Made by a program: the position numbers and the translations under genes. A stretch of 53,259 nucleotides of DNA from NCBI GenBank assembly GCA_036375895.1, contig DASVBJ010000299.1:1-53259 (forward strand), read 5' to 3'. Of the stretch, positions 38,283-47,820 are shown in pieces (the stretch's first letter is position 1; every line of letters starts with the position of its first letter). The notes beneath the pieces are model-generated. The model saw only the letters and a list, made by a program, of their open reading frames with translations. It made no database searches and was not told the origin of the DNA. Source of the stretch: DASVBJ01 sp036375895 (GTDB lineage: Bacteria > Actinomycetota > Actinomycetes > JACCUZ01).

Positions 38283-38326
38283 CGCGTTCTCCTCGTCGTC
38301 GTCCCCCGTCGTCACGGTGCTCGCTG

Positions 38327-41300
38327 TCAGGCGTCGGTGCTTCCGGGCGCATCACCGCCGCCCGCAGCTGGGTGCACCCCAGACTCAGGCTCCGCCGCCT
38401 GCCGTGGTGCTGGCAAGGTCGCGACGCTCGGCCGCGGCTGGGCCATCGACTGCGCAGACGGTTCCGGCGCCTGCACGGTCGGCTCCGGCAAGGCCCATCG
38501 CACGACGGCGGGGACAAGCAGCGACGCTGCTGTCGCCGTGCCGGCAGCCGTGAGCCCGATGGTCCAGCCGACCGGGCCCAGGGGTCGGCTTCCGAAGAAG
38601 TGGCTCACCCCGGGTGTGGCCACGATCCCGGCCAGCGCCGCAGCCGAGACGACGCTGGCACCCAGGACGAGCGGGCTGTGCAGGCCGAGGACGGCGGTCT
38701 GCCCGAGCTGGGCGCCGACCAGTGCGACCAGCGCCACGGTTGACGCCCTCCCAGCCGTGCCGGTCACCCGGGCCGCGGCCCAACCACCGCCGGCCGCGGC
38801 GGCGGTCAACGCGCCCCGGATCAGGACGTCCCGCACCAGGGCCTGGCCCAGCGAGGCGTCCGGCCCCTCGCGCAGCAGGTCCTCCGGCGATCGGCTGCGT
38901 GGCGGTCGCACGGCCAGCGCGGTCGACGGCAACAGGTCGGTCAGCAGGTTGACCAGCAGCAGCTGGCGGGCGTTGAGTGCCGGGCCGCCGGGAAGCAGTC
39001 CGGTGGCCACCGTGAAGCCGATCTCGCCTAGGTTGCCGCCGAGCAGCACTCCGACCGCGTCGCGGACTGACGTCCAGGTCGCCCGGCCCTCGACGATGGC
39101 AGCGATGATCGTCTCCAGTGCGTCGTCGGTGACCACCAGGTCGGCGGCCTCCTTCGCAGCGTTCGTGCCCCGTCGGCCCAGCGCCACCCCGACGTCCGCG
39201 AGCCGGATGGCCGGCGCGTCGTTGGCGCCGTCGCCGGTGACAGCCACCACCCGACCCCGATCCTGGAGCACTCGCACGATCCGGACCTTGTGCTCGGGAC
39301 TGACCCGGGCGAAGACCGAGCCTCGCGCCAGCAGCTCGGCCAGCTCGTCGTCACCGCGGCGGTCGACCTCCGACCCGGTCACGACGGTGCCATCGAGGAT
39401 CCCGAGCTCGGCCGCGATCGCCTCCGCGGTGCTGGGATGGTCACCGGTGAGCATCACGACCCGGACCCCTGCCTCGAGGACACCGCGCACCGCCGCAGCC
39501 GCACTGGCGCGGACCGGGTCGCTGAAGGCAAGCAGGCCGACCAGCCCGAGTCGGCCGACCCGTTCGTCGTCGAGGTCCCCGCGCCCGGACGCGTCCCGTT
39601 CCGCGACGGCCAGCACCCGGAAGCCGTGTCGGGCCAGCTGCTCCACCTCGTCCTCGACGCGGGCTCGCGCCTCGTCGTCCAGCGGCCGGCTTGCGGCGGC
39701 TCGGCGGATGTCGGAGCACCGTGGCAGCACGATCTCGGGCGCGCCCTTGACCGAGATCAGCGGGCCTGCCGAGGTCGTGCCGAGCACGGCGTGGAAGCCC
39801 CGTGCCGACTCGAAAGGCAGCTCCGCGGCCGGTTGCCATGACGCGACCTCGGCGTCCGGGGTCACGTCCGCGTGCCGTGCCGCACGCAGCACGGCCCGGT
39901 CCGTCGGGTGTGGGAGTCGGCCACCTGCCTTGGCCTGCGGCGTGGCCCGCAGCCCGGCGGCCAGGACCGCCCTGCCCGCGTCGTCGAGAGCGGACAGCGG
40001 GGTGCCCGCCGCCCCGGCGTCGGCGGCCCGTGCCCCGGGGCCGCGCCCCTCCGGTCCCCGCTCAGCCGCGTCCGCGGGCCACACCGCGTGCAGGCTCATC
40101 CGGCCCTCGGTCAGGGTGCCGGTCTTGTCGAAGCACAGCACGTCGACCCGCCCGAGGGTCTCCACGGTGGACGATGACCGCACCAGCGCGCCCTGCCGCG
40201 CAAGCCTCTTGGCGGCGCTGAGCTGCGCCAGGCCGGCGACGATCGGCAGCCCCTCCGGTACCGCCGCGACCGCGAGGCTGACACCGGTGCCGAGCGTGCG
40301 GTTGATGGGCACACCACGCAGCAGCCCGGCGCCGACCAGTCCCACACCGGCACCGAGGGCGAGCGGAACCGTCGCCGCGGTCAGCTTCTGCAGCCGCGCC
40401 TGCACGCCACCCGGCCGCCGCGGTCCGGCAGCTGCTCGCGCGGCCCGGCCGACCTCCGTGCCGGGGCCGGTTGCGACGACGACCCCGACCGCGCGCCCAG
40501 CGGCCACCGTCGTGCCCTCGTAGAGCATGTTGCGTCGGTCCGCGAGGGCCGCACTGGCGACGGGGCTCGACATCTTGCGCACCAGCTGGGACTCCCCGGT
40601 GAGACTGGACTCGTCCACCTCGACACCCGCCGCCTCGATGATCCGCGCGTCGGCCGGGACGGCGTCCCCGGCCTCGACCGTGATGAGGTCACCGTCCACC
40701 AGATGGTCGGCTGTGACCGTGGTGTCCTCGCCGCCCCGCAGCAGCTTGACCCGGACCGCCGAGACATCGACGAGCTTGCGTAGAGCACGCTGCGCCCCGA
40801 CGCGCTGCAGACCGCCGAGCAAGGCGTTGACGCTCATCACCGAGCCGATGAGGACCGCATCGGTGACCGAGCCGCCGACTGCGGACAGGCCCGCTCCACC
40901 GGCCAGGGCCGGCGTCAACGGGTTGGCCAGCTCCTCGAGGGATGCGCCGACCACGGTGGGCGTCTCTTCCTCGTCATCGGGTGGCCGGCGCCGCAGCCGC
41001 GCCTGCGCCTCCTGCGCAGACAAGCCTTCCTGCCCGCTGCCCAGAGCCCGGAGGGCGGCATCCCGGTCCAGCTCGTGCCACGGGGTGATGTCGACCGGTA
41101 TCGGGTCGGGCCGCAACCCGACCTGCCTGGCCAGGTAGACCCCAGTCGCGATGGACGCGACGCTCGCCGCGTTGACCCCCAGCATGGCGCGGGCCGCGGC
41201 GTCCCGGCGCGGCCCGGCGAGCGCCAGGATGGCGCCGACTCCTGATCCGTAGGTCGCCAACGTCACCCCGAGCGAGCTGGCCCGCGCCGCCGGGCGCAGG

Positions 41301-42913
41301 GCGGACAGCAGGCGGGCCGCCTGGCCCAGGCCAGGGCCGCAGAGCACGTGCGCACCCCACGGCGGCTGCTCGCCCTCGCGCAGCACGCCGATCCCGCAGT
41401 CGCTCGCAGCCAGCGCTGCGGCCTCACGGCCGGAGACCACCAGCACCACGCGGCCGGACTCCTGCAGCTCTCGGACCGACCGACGTAACGCAGTACCACC
41501 GGCCACCGTCGCGCTGACATGCAGACGCGCGGCCACGCCGTACGACGCTCCGCCGACCACCAGGTCGGCCGCGTGCCGAGCGGTCGCCACCAGCGTCTCG
41601 GCGAGCGGGTCGAGTGCCCGCTCGGCGGCAACCACCGCCACCGCCGCGCCGCTGCGCGTCAGCAGCAACAACCGGCATCCCGGACGCCGGACCGCCCGTG
41701 CAGCTGCCCGAACCACCGGGTCGCGTTCCTCGTCCCGAACCAGCGGGCGCAGCCGCCACCGGCCGCGCGACGCAGGCGCCGTCGGGTCCCGCGGGTCGAG
41801 CAGCGCACGGGCGTGGGCGGACACGTCGGCGCGAAGGTCACCGTCGAGCGGCATGACTGCCGTGGCCGCCCACGCGCGGCCCATCAGCAGGTCGGCGTCC
41901 AGCACGATCGTGTCGATGCGGTCCAGCCTCCGCAGCACCTCGCTGTCCATCGCGACGACGTCCCGGGCGGCGAGCACGACACCGAGGTGGGCGGCGTAGG
42001 CCTCGCGTCCCAGCCGGGCGGCGCGCGGCGTGCTCGCGGCCAGCGCCGCCACCGCCGGTCGCCAGTCGCGGGTCGCCGCGAGCGCCGTCGCGGTGGCGGC
42101 CAGCCCCGCCACGGCCGCGCGGTCCGCGTGCCGCTCCACCGGGCCAGCCGGCAACGGGACCGGTCGCGGCTCGTACGGCACACCGGACCCCGGCCCGCGG
42201 CCCGGCAGACCGTGCAGCTCGGGCTCGCGGCGGTGCCAGGCCGCGCGGCGAGCCAGGATCTCGCGCACCATGACGCCGCGGTGGGTCGCGTCGGCGAGCA
42301 ACCCCGTCGGCCCCTGCGCGAGACCTTGCGCGACCGCGCTGGCCAGCGCCAGCCCGACGTCCGCAGTGGCACGGCCGATGACGTTCTCCAGCTCACGGCG
42401 CAGCCGAGGCGAGGCATCGACCAGCGCCAGTAGCGACGCGACCTCCGTCGAGAGCGGCGCCGACCGGGCGACCTTGAGCACCGCGCCGACGCTGATGCCC
42501 AGTGCGTCGGCGCCCAGGGCCACCAGCTGGCGGTCCAACGGCTCACGGTCGCCAGGGTGCTCGGCCCGGTCGGTCGGGAACCGCTCCTGCGCCAGCTCGT
42601 GGGTCTCCTCGACCCCCTCGACCACCTCGACGAGGTCGTCGAGGTCGAGCTGGCCGTCGTCGAACGCCACGACGACCCGCCCGAGCACCTCGTTGACCTC
42701 GGCCCAGTGCACTCCCGGCAAACGGGACAGCTCACCGACGACCTCGTCGCGCAACCGCTCGCGCTCGGGCAGGTGAGAACCGCGCACCTCGAGGTGCGCC
42801 CGACCGTGACCGACCCAGGCACGGCGCGCGCGCCGACCCGAACCACCGCGCAGCGTGAGCTCTCGGGCGACGGTGCGGACCGGCGTCAGCAGCGTCGCAA
42901 CACCCGGCAGCAC
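38327..42913 (-). CDS. Very large P-type ATPase (CtpH/CtpI-like)
   Basis: A 1528-aa P-type ATPase, roughly twice the usual size, comparable to mycobacterial CtpH and CtpI. About 600 N-terminal residues precede the core: a degenerate HMA-like domain (LEVRGSH ... VNEVLGRVVVAFDDGQ), possible helices, and what looks like a degraded repeat of the ATPase domains. The core has the actuator LTGESQLV (Glu774), PEGLP in M4, phosphorylation Asp929 (DKTGTLTEG), the hinge TGDGANDAPA (near 1227) and six C-terminal helices. PEGLP in M4 is typical of Ca2+/Mg2+-type rather than CPx heavy-metal pumps; the ion is unknown. The GTG start is leaderless-like, with TAGCGT six bases upstream. Confidence 0.88.
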   Translation of the reverse strand: MLPGVATLLTPVRTVARELTLRGGSGRRARRAWVGHGRAHLEVRGSHLPERERLRDEVVGELSRLPGVHWAEVNEVLGRVVVAFDDGQLDLDDLVEVVEGVEETHELAQERFPTDRAEHPGDREPLDRQLVALGADALGISVGAVLKVARSAPLSTEVASLLALVDASPRLRRELENVIGRATADVGLALASAVAQGLAQGPTGLLADATHRGVMVREILARRAAWHRREPELHGLPGRGPGSGVPYEPRPVPLPAGPVERHADRAAVAGLAATATALAATRDWRPAVAALAASTPRAARLGREAYAAHLGVVLAARDVVAMDSEVLRRLDRIDTIVLDADLLMGRAWAATAVMPLDGDLRADVSAHARALLDPRDPTAPASRGRWRLRPLVRDEERDPVVRAAARAVRRPGCRLLLLTRSGAAVAVVAAERALDPLAETLVATARHAADLVVGGASYGVAARLHVSATVAGGTALRRSVRELQESGRVVLVVSGREAAALAASDCGIGVLREGEQPPWGAHVLCGPGLGQAARLLSALRPAARASSLGVTLATYGSGVGAILALAGPRRDAAARAMLGVNAASVASIATGVYLARQVGLRPDPIPVDITPWHELDRDAALRALGSGQEGLSAQEAQARLRRRPPDDEEETPTVVGASLEELANPLTPALAGGAGLSAVGGSVTDAVLIGSVMSVNALLGGLQRVGAQRALRKLVDVSAVRVKLLRGGEDTTVTADHLVDGDLITVEAGDAVPADARIIEAAGVEVDESSLTGESQLVRKMSSPVASAALADRRNMLYEGTTVAAGRAVGVVVATGPGTEVGRAARAAAGPRRPGGVQARLQKLTAATVPLALGAGVGLVGAGLLRGVPINRTLGTGVSLAVAAVPEGLPIVAGLAQLSAAKRLARQGALVRSSSTVETLGRVDVLCFDKTGTLTEGRMSLHAVWPADAAERGPEGRGPGARAADAGAAGTPLSALDDAGRAVLAAGLRATPQAKAGGRLPHPTDRAVLRAARHADVTPDAEVASWQPAAELPFESARGFHAVLGTTSAGPLISVKGAPEIVLPRCSDIRRAAASRPLDDEARARVEDEVEQLARHGFRVLAVAERDASGRGDLDDERVGRLGLVGLLAFSDPVRASAAAAVRGVLEAGVRVVMLTGDHPSTAEAIAAELGILDGTVVTGSEVDRRGDDELAELLARGSVFARVSPEHKVRIVRVLQDRGRVVAVTGDGANDAPAIRLADVGVALGRRGTNAAKEAADLVVTDDALETIIAAIVEGRATWTSVRDAVGVLLGGNLGEIGFTVATGLLPGGPALNARQLLLVNLLTDLLPSTALAVRPPRSRSPEDLLREGPDASLGQALVRDVLIRGALTAAAAGGGWAAARVTGTAGRASTVALVALVGAQLGQTAVLGLHSPLVLGASVVSAAALAGIVATPGVSHFFGSRPLGPVGWTIGLTAAGTATAASLLVPAVVRWALPEPTVQAPEPSAQSMAQPRPSVATLPAPRQAAEPESGVHPAAGGGDAPGSTDA

Positions 42914-42919
42914 TCGTTC

Positions 42920-42925
42920 ACGCTA
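42920..42925 (-). promoter_or_regulatory. Candidate -10 of the P-type ATPase gene (leaderless)
   Basis: TAGCGT (42925..42920) leaves exactly six bases before the GTG at 42913, the spacing expected for a transcript starting at the start codon. No Shine-Dalgarno sequence is present. Palindromes CACGGCCGTG and TGACGTCA lie just upstream. Confidence 0.4.
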
Positions 42926-43023
42926 AGGACCAGGCCACGGCCGTGACGTCACCCGCTCTGGGTGAGGCAGGTGCCGGCGAGGCGTGGTCGCGATCCGGGA
43001 CGGCGGACCTGCGCATCCGCGAC

Positions 43024-43050
43024 CATCAGCTGGCCCGGAGCCGGCTGATG
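43024..43050 (-). terminator. Hairpin downstream of the ABC transporter operon
   Basis: CATCAGC (43024-43030) pairs with GCTGATG (43044-43050), with GGC/GCC extending the stem after one mismatch. It lies about 30 bases past the stop at 43081 and probably ends the exporter operon. Confidence 0.45.
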
Positions 43051-43080
43051 ACCCGACCGCAGCCGCGGCAGCGGCGGTCC

Positions 43081-43746
43081 TCAGTCCTCGAGCCGCCCGT
43101 CGTGCAGGTGCAGCAACCGGTCGCAGCGGTCGGCGACCTCCTGGTCGTGGGTCGCGACCACGATCGCGGCCCCGGCGTCGGCCTGCGCCCGCAGCGCCTC
43201 CACCACGACGTCGCGGTTGTCGCCGTCGAGCTCGGAGGTCGGCTCGTCGGCGATCACCAGGTCGGCCCGGCAGGCCAGGGCCCGGGCCACGGCGACCCGC
43301 TGGCGCTGGCCGCCGGAGAGCTGGCCCACGAGCCGGTCGGCGACGGGCGCGACCCCGACGGCGGCGAGCGCCGCCGCGATGCGCTGGTCGGCCGCCTCGC
43401 CGTGCACGCCGCGGGCCTGCAGCGCCAGGTCGACGTTCTCCGCGGCCGTGAGCACGGCGACCAGCCCGTAGTTCTGCGGGACGTAGCCGACGCGCAGCAG
43501 GTGCCGGTGGTCGTGCGGCCGCACCGGCTCGCCGGCGTAGCGCACGACGCCCTCCCCCGGTGCCATGACGCCGGCAAGCAGGCTCAGCAGCGTGGTCTTG
43601 CCCGCGCCGGACGGCCCCATGACACCCAACAGCTGGCCCGGCGCGCAGGACAGCGAGACCGTGTCGAGCACGGCCCGCCCTCCACGGCGTACGACGAGGC
43701 CATCGGCCACCAGCTCGTGGCCCGTCGACTGCACCGCCATCGTCAT
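43081..43746 (-). CDS. ABC transporter ATP-binding protein (MacB/LolD type, second)
   Basis: A 221-aa ATPase: Walker A GPSGAGKTT, Q-loop YVPQNYG, signature LSGGQRQRVAVARAL, Walker B LVIADEPTSELD and H-loop VATHDQEVAD. The short LolD/MacB-like form pairs with FtsX-type permeases. The ATG at 43746 overlaps the stop of the upstream ATPase gene (ATGA). Two ATPases and one long permease in a single operon suggest a heterodimeric nucleotide-binding pair. Confidence 0.92.
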   Translation of the reverse strand: MTMAVQSTGHELVADGLVVRRGGRAVLDTVSLSCAPGQLLGVMGPSGAGKTTLLSLLAGVMAPGEGVVRYAGEPVRPHDHRHLLRVGYVPQNYGLVAVLTAAENVDLALQARGVHGEAADQRIAAALAAVGVAPVADRLVGQLSGGQRQRVAVARALACRADLVIADEPTSELDGDNRDVVVEALRAQADAGAAIVVATHDQEVADRCDRLLHLHDGRLED

Positions 43747-44603
43747 CCCGTCTCCTCCATCCGCGTGATGCGCAGGCCGTCCTCCTCGCGGTGGACGCGC
43801 ACCAGCGTCCCCGGCGGCCACTCGTCGAGCAGCTCCTCGGGCAGGTGCACCGAGCCGTCCTTGTCGACGACCGAGAACTGCTCACCGCGCCGGCCCTCGG
43901 TGCCGACCCGGCCGCCCCGCATGGTGACCGTGCGACCGAGGTGCAGGCCGACCTCGGGGTCGTGGGTGACCAGCACGACGGTCGTGCCGAACCGCTCGTT
44001 CACGCGGGTGAGCAGGTCGAGCACCTGGGCCCGGGCCGGCGCGTCGAGCTGGGAGGTCGGCTCGTCGGCGAGCAGGACGCCCGGGCCGTTGGCCACGCCC
44101 ACCGCGACCGCCACGCGCTGCTGCTCGCCACCCGAGAGCGAGGACAGCCGGGCCCCGGCGAGGTCCCCGAGCTCGAGCGACTCGAGCAGCTGGCGCGGCC
44201 CCGGCACGTCCTTCCCGCGGTCCTTGCGGGCGGCGCGTTGCGCGAACCGCACGTTCTCCTCGGCCGTGGCGAACGGCAGCAGGTTGCGCGCCGCGCCCTG
44301 CAACACCATGCCGACCGACGACGCCCGCATCCCCAGCAGCTGACGCTCGGTCATCTTGCCCACGTCGTGCGAGCCGACGAGCAGCCGCCCGGCCGACGGC
44401 CTCAGCAGGCCGCCGATGAGGTTGAGCAGGGTCGACTTCCCCGAGCCCGAGGGGCCCAGCAGGGCCACCCGCTCGCCCGCCTCGACGTCGAGGTCGACGC
44501 CGCGCAGGGCGACGACGTCGTTGCCCTCGACCCGGTAGATGTGGACGAGCCCGTCGCTGCGGACCGCGAGGCCGCCTCTCGTCTCGGTCACGGTCGCCGT
44601 CAT
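43743..44603 (-). CDS. ABC transporter ATP-binding protein with C-terminal extension
   Basis: A 286-aa ATPase: Walker A GPSGSGKST, signature LSGGEQQRVAVAVG, Walker B VLLADEPTSQLD, H-loop VTHDPEVG. Compared with its partner it has about 45 extra C-terminal residues (DGSVHLPEELLDEW ... GTLVRVHREEDGLRI), which read like an AbrB/SpoVT swapped-hairpin domain. The ATG at 44603 overlaps the permease stop (ATGA). It presumably drives the FtsX-like permease together with the 43081-43746 product. Confidence 0.9.
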   Translation of the reverse strand: MTATVTETRGGLAVRSDGLVHIYRVEGNDVVALRGVDLDVEAGERVALLGPSGSGKSTLLNLIGGLLRPSAGRLLVGSHDVGKMTERQLLGMRASSVGMVLQGAARNLLPFATAEENVRFAQRAARKDRGKDVPGPRQLLESLELGDLAGARLSSLSGGEQQRVAVAVGVANGPGVLLADEPTSQLDAPARAQVLDLLTRVNERFGTTVVLVTHDPEVGLHLGRTVTMRGGRVGTEGRRGEQFSVVDKDGSVHLPEELLDEWPPGTLVRVHREEDGLRITRMEETG

Positions 44604-47600
44604 CCGCGTGCCTCTCTCAACCGGTCGGGCGCACCCGCGCGGACCACGGCGCGCGCGCTGCCGTGGGCGACCGCCCCGCACAACGCGAGCACGATCGCGG
44701 CCAGGACCAGGATCGCGACGTACGCCGGGGACAGCGCGAGCGGCGGCCCGTTGCCGTCGGCCTTGGCCAGCGGGTACGCAGGCAGCGCCAGCCACGCGGC
44801 CAGCACGCCGGCTGCCGCGCCGAGCACCGTCCCGGAGCCGAGCAGCCACCACTGCTCCCGCGTGAGTGCCCCCACGAGGGCACGGGACCGGACACCCAGG
44901 GAGCGCATCGCCGCGATCTCGTACGCGCGGTGCCGGGCGCTGACGTAGACCATCGTCGCCGCGGCGGCCAGCGCGAGGAAGACGGAGGCGAGCGCCGCCG
45001 CGAGGAACAGGCGGAGCGCCAGCGCCGACCCCTGCCGGTCCAGCGCCGCCCGCACGGCGGCCTGCCGCTCCACGCGGACGGTGCGCAGACCGCCGGCCGC
45101 CAGGGCCTCCCGCACGGACGCCGGGGTGCCGGGAGCAAGCCATACCTGCTGGTCGACCAGGCTGTCGGGGTCGGCCGCCGCGCGCTCGGCGTACGACAGG
45201 TCGGTGAGCAGACCCTGGCGGCCCGCGCGCGGCAGGACCTCGACCGACCCCACGACGGTGGTGAGCTCCTGCGCCCCGTCCAGGGCCGTGCCCAGCGCCG
45301 CGCCCTTGATCGCCGGGACCTCGGTCGGCGGCGCGCTGCGGACCGCGACCACCGGCAGCAGAGCCGGCGTGTCGACGGGTGCGACGGTGGGGATCTCGCT
45401 GCTCTCCGTCGCGAAGGTGACCTGCAGCCCGCTACCGGAGGCACCGGTCGTCGCGGGCAGCTCCTCGGTGGGGTCGGCGAGGTTCTTGCGCACCGGGCTC
45501 CAGCGCCCCTCGGCGCCGAGGCCGGCGTCCACCGTGCCCTTGTCCGTGCGCACCGACTGCACGGTCAGCCGGCCGGCGGCGGGCGCGAAGTCACCGAGGT
45601 CACGCTCGACCGCGAGGTCCTCGAGCCGGCAGCCGCCGGCGCACGGCGGCAGCGAGCCGGCGTAGTCGTGGACCCCCGGCCTCAGCCGGCCCAGCGGCAC
45701 GGCGACCCGGCCGGAGTCGGCCTTGACGTGCACGGAGAGGTAGGTCGGGGTGCGCGGCAGCTCGTCGGCGCGCACCTGCAGCCGCACCGCCTTGCCCTCG
45801 AGCATGACCGGCTCCGGTGCCGGTGCGTGCAGCCGCCGAGCCAGCTCCGCGAGGGAGACGCCCGACCACTCGGGCACCCACGAGGCGACCCGGGCGAGCC
45901 GCTCGGTGTCGACGGCCACCACGCGGTTGGGTCCCGTGCCACCGTTGGGGACGAGCTCGGCGACGGCCATCGCGTGCCGCCCGGAGGGGTCCGCGGCGCG
46001 GACGGCCTGCACCAGCCGGAGCGTCGACGGCGCGGCGACGTGGATGACCTCGGCCGCCCCGACCTCCTGGGCCGCGAGGTGGTCGCGGTTGCGCCCGGCC
46101 ACCTGCCAGGCGTCGACCGCGAACGTCGCGAGCGAGGCGGCCACACAGACGAGCACGACCACCCGCAGCGCGGCCGGTCGCCGCGCGACGTGCCGGGTGG
46201 CGAGGAAGGCGCCGATGCGGCGCGGCCTCCTCGTACGTCGGTGCATGGACCGCGCGAGCACCGGCACGACCCGACCGCCCAGCAGCCCCGCGGCGAGCGC
46301 CACCAGCCCGGGCGTGAGAAGCGCGAGCCCGTCGGTGGGGTCGGCACCGCCCCCGGTGGTGCGGACGAGCTGGTAGACGCCGGCGCCGGCGAGGACGAGG
46401 ACCATCGCGTCGATCACGACCGGTCGGCGGATGCGGGCGCTCTGGTCCACCTCCCCGAGCAGCTGCTCGAGCAGCGGCCGGGTGAGCAGCGCGCGAGCCG
46501 CGAGACCGGCCGCGACGGCCGCCCCCATCGCGGCCGCGAGCGCCCACAGCGTGACGGTCGGGCCCAGCGTCACCGGGGTGCCGGGCAGCAGGAACGCGCC
46601 GGTCATCCGCCAGGCCGCGGCGAAGCCGGCCAGCAGCCCCAGCGGCAGCGCGAGCAGGAGCAGCAGGAGCGGCTCGGCCAGCCCGAAGGACGCGGTCGAG
46701 GTCGGCGAGAGGCCGCGCAGCTTGGCGAGCGCGATCTCGTCGGAGCGCTCCTCGACCGTGTTGGCGACGACGAGGTACAGCACGAACCACGTGAGCAGCA
46801 CCAGCTGCACGGTGGCCAGCAGGGCGGAGAGGGTGACGGACTTCCGGTCGTCCTTGATCTGCGCGACCACGTCGGTGAGCTGGGCGGTCGGGACGACGAC
46901 CTCCGGGCCTGCTGCGAGCTCCCGCCGCAGCGAGGTGAGCCGGTCGGCCAGCACCTGCAGGTCGTCGAGCCGCACCCGGTCGAGGAGCAGCGGGCGCTCG
47001 GCGTCCGCGTAGACGCCCGCCTGTCCGGCCCTGAGCATCGCCTGCTGTGACACGAACACGGTGTCGAGCCGGTCCGGGCCGTCGTCGGCCGCCTGCTGGG
47101 CGTCGGCGTAGTTGTGGCCGAACCACACCGAGGACTCGGGGTCCGTGACCTCGTACAGCCCGACGATCCGCAGCGTCTGGGAGCTCGCGCCCACCCCGAT
47201 GGTCAGGGGCTTGCCCACGCCGAGGTGCAGGTAGGCCGCGGCCGGCTTGCTGAGGACCGCCTCGGCCGCACCCGTGGCGCAGCGACCCTCGACGAACCTC
47301 AGCGCCGCGCACTGGGAGTCCCGCCAGGCCAGCCGCGCCACCGCCGCCGGACGGGTCAGGCCCGGCAGCCGGATCGCGGCGCTGGGCTGGGTACGCAGGG
47401 CCAGGTGCGCCGGTCCGAAGTAGTGGTCGAGCCGGCGGTCGGCTGCGGCCCGGCGCACCGAGCCGAGCAGCTCGTCCGGCGCGACCGGCGCCCGCTCGCT
47501 GTTGCGCGTCAGCGTCACCCCGGTCTGGCTGACGTCGGCCGCGGCGAGGTGCTCACGCAGCAGCGACTCCTCAGCCGCCCGGCCGTACATGGGTCCCACC

Positions 47601-47710
47601 ACCGCCGCCGAGATGGCCAGCGTCGCGATGAGCAGGATGGTCAGGGACAGGCCCTTGCGCCACCACACGGCGCGCAGCGCCAGCCGAACGGCATGCAACG
47701 AGACCCCCAT
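44600..47710 (-). CDS. FtsX-like ABC permease (MacB family, two permease units)
   Basis: A 1036-aa membrane protein with an N-terminal helix (LTILLIATLAISAAVVG), a large extracytoplasmic domain (about 45-310), a block of helices around 320-500 (VQLVLLTWFVLYLVV, LLLLLLALPLGLLAGF), a second helix near 530 (RVVVLVCVAASLATF), a second large external domain, and a C-terminal FtsX block (LFLAAALASVFLALAAAA; AIVLALCGAVAHG). This is the duplicated FtsX arrangement of actinobacterial exporters handling lipids, lipoproteins or peptides. The cargo cannot be read from the sequence. The ATG at 47710 begins the family-like N-terminus but lacks a clear ribosome site. Confidence 0.85.
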   Translation of the reverse strand: MGVSLHAVRLALRAVWWRKGLSLTILLIATLAISAAVVGPMYGRAAEESLLREHLAAADVSQTGVTLTRNSERAPVAPDELLGSVRRAAADRRLDHYFGPAHLALRTQPSAAIRLPGLTRPAAVARLAWRDSQCAALRFVEGRCATGAAEAVLSKPAAAYLHLGVGKPLTIGVGASSQTLRIVGLYEVTDPESSVWFGHNYADAQQAADDGPDRLDTVFVSQQAMLRAGQAGVYADAERPLLLDRVRLDDLQVLADRLTSLRRELAAGPEVVVPTAQLTDVVAQIKDDRKSVTLSALLATVQLVLLTWFVLYLVVANTVEERSDEIALAKLRGLSPTSTASFGLAEPLLLLLLALPLGLLAGFAAAWRMTGAFLLPGTPVTLGPTVTLWALAAAMGAAVAAGLAARALLTRPLLEQLLGEVDQSARIRRPVVIDAMVLVLAGAGVYQLVRTTGGGADPTDGLALLTPGLVALAAGLLGGRVVPVLARSMHRRTRRPRRIGAFLATRHVARRPAALRVVVLVCVAASLATFAVDAWQVAGRNRDHLAAQEVGAAEVIHVAAPSTLRLVQAVRAADPSGRHAMAVAELVPNGGTGPNRVVAVDTERLARVASWVPEWSGVSLAELARRLHAPAPEPVMLEGKAVRLQVRADELPRTPTYLSVHVKADSGRVAVPLGRLRPGVHDYAGSLPPCAGGCRLEDLAVERDLGDFAPAAGRLTVQSVRTDKGTVDAGLGAEGRWSPVRKNLADPTEELPATTGASGSGLQVTFATESSEIPTVAPVDTPALLPVVAVRSAPPTEVPAIKGAALGTALDGAQELTTVVGSVEVLPRAGRQGLLTDLSYAERAAADPDSLVDQQVWLAPGTPASVREALAAGGLRTVRVERQAAVRAALDRQGSALALRLFLAAALASVFLALAAAATMVYVSARHRAYEIAAMRSLGVRSRALVGALTREQWWLLGSGTVLGAAAGVLAAWLALPAYPLAKADGNGPPLALSPAYVAILVLAAIVLALCGAVAHGSARAVVRAGAPDRLREARG

Positions 47711-47714
47711 GAGT

Positions 47715-47738
47715 AGAGCGAGACCGAGAGCGAGACCA
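47715..47738. repeat. Two tandem 12-base units before the permease start
   Basis: AGAGCGAGACCG then AGAGCGAGACCA, differing at one base, directly upstream of the permease ATG where a ribosome site would be expected. Confidence 0.5.
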
Positions 47739-47799
47739 GGGACCGGGGCTGGCGTGCCGTCGGCCCGCCGCGCAGACTTGCAGCAGGTATGTCGCCTCG

Positions 47800-47813
47800 G
47801 CAACGACCGTTGC
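47800..47813. repeat. Inverted repeat between meaB and the exporter operon
   Basis: GCAAC (47800-47804) and GTTGC (47809-47813) flank a 4-base centre, starting eight bases past the meaB stop. It may be a weak meaB terminator or an operator for the exporter operon. Confidence 0.35.
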
Positions 47814-47820
47814 TAGATCG

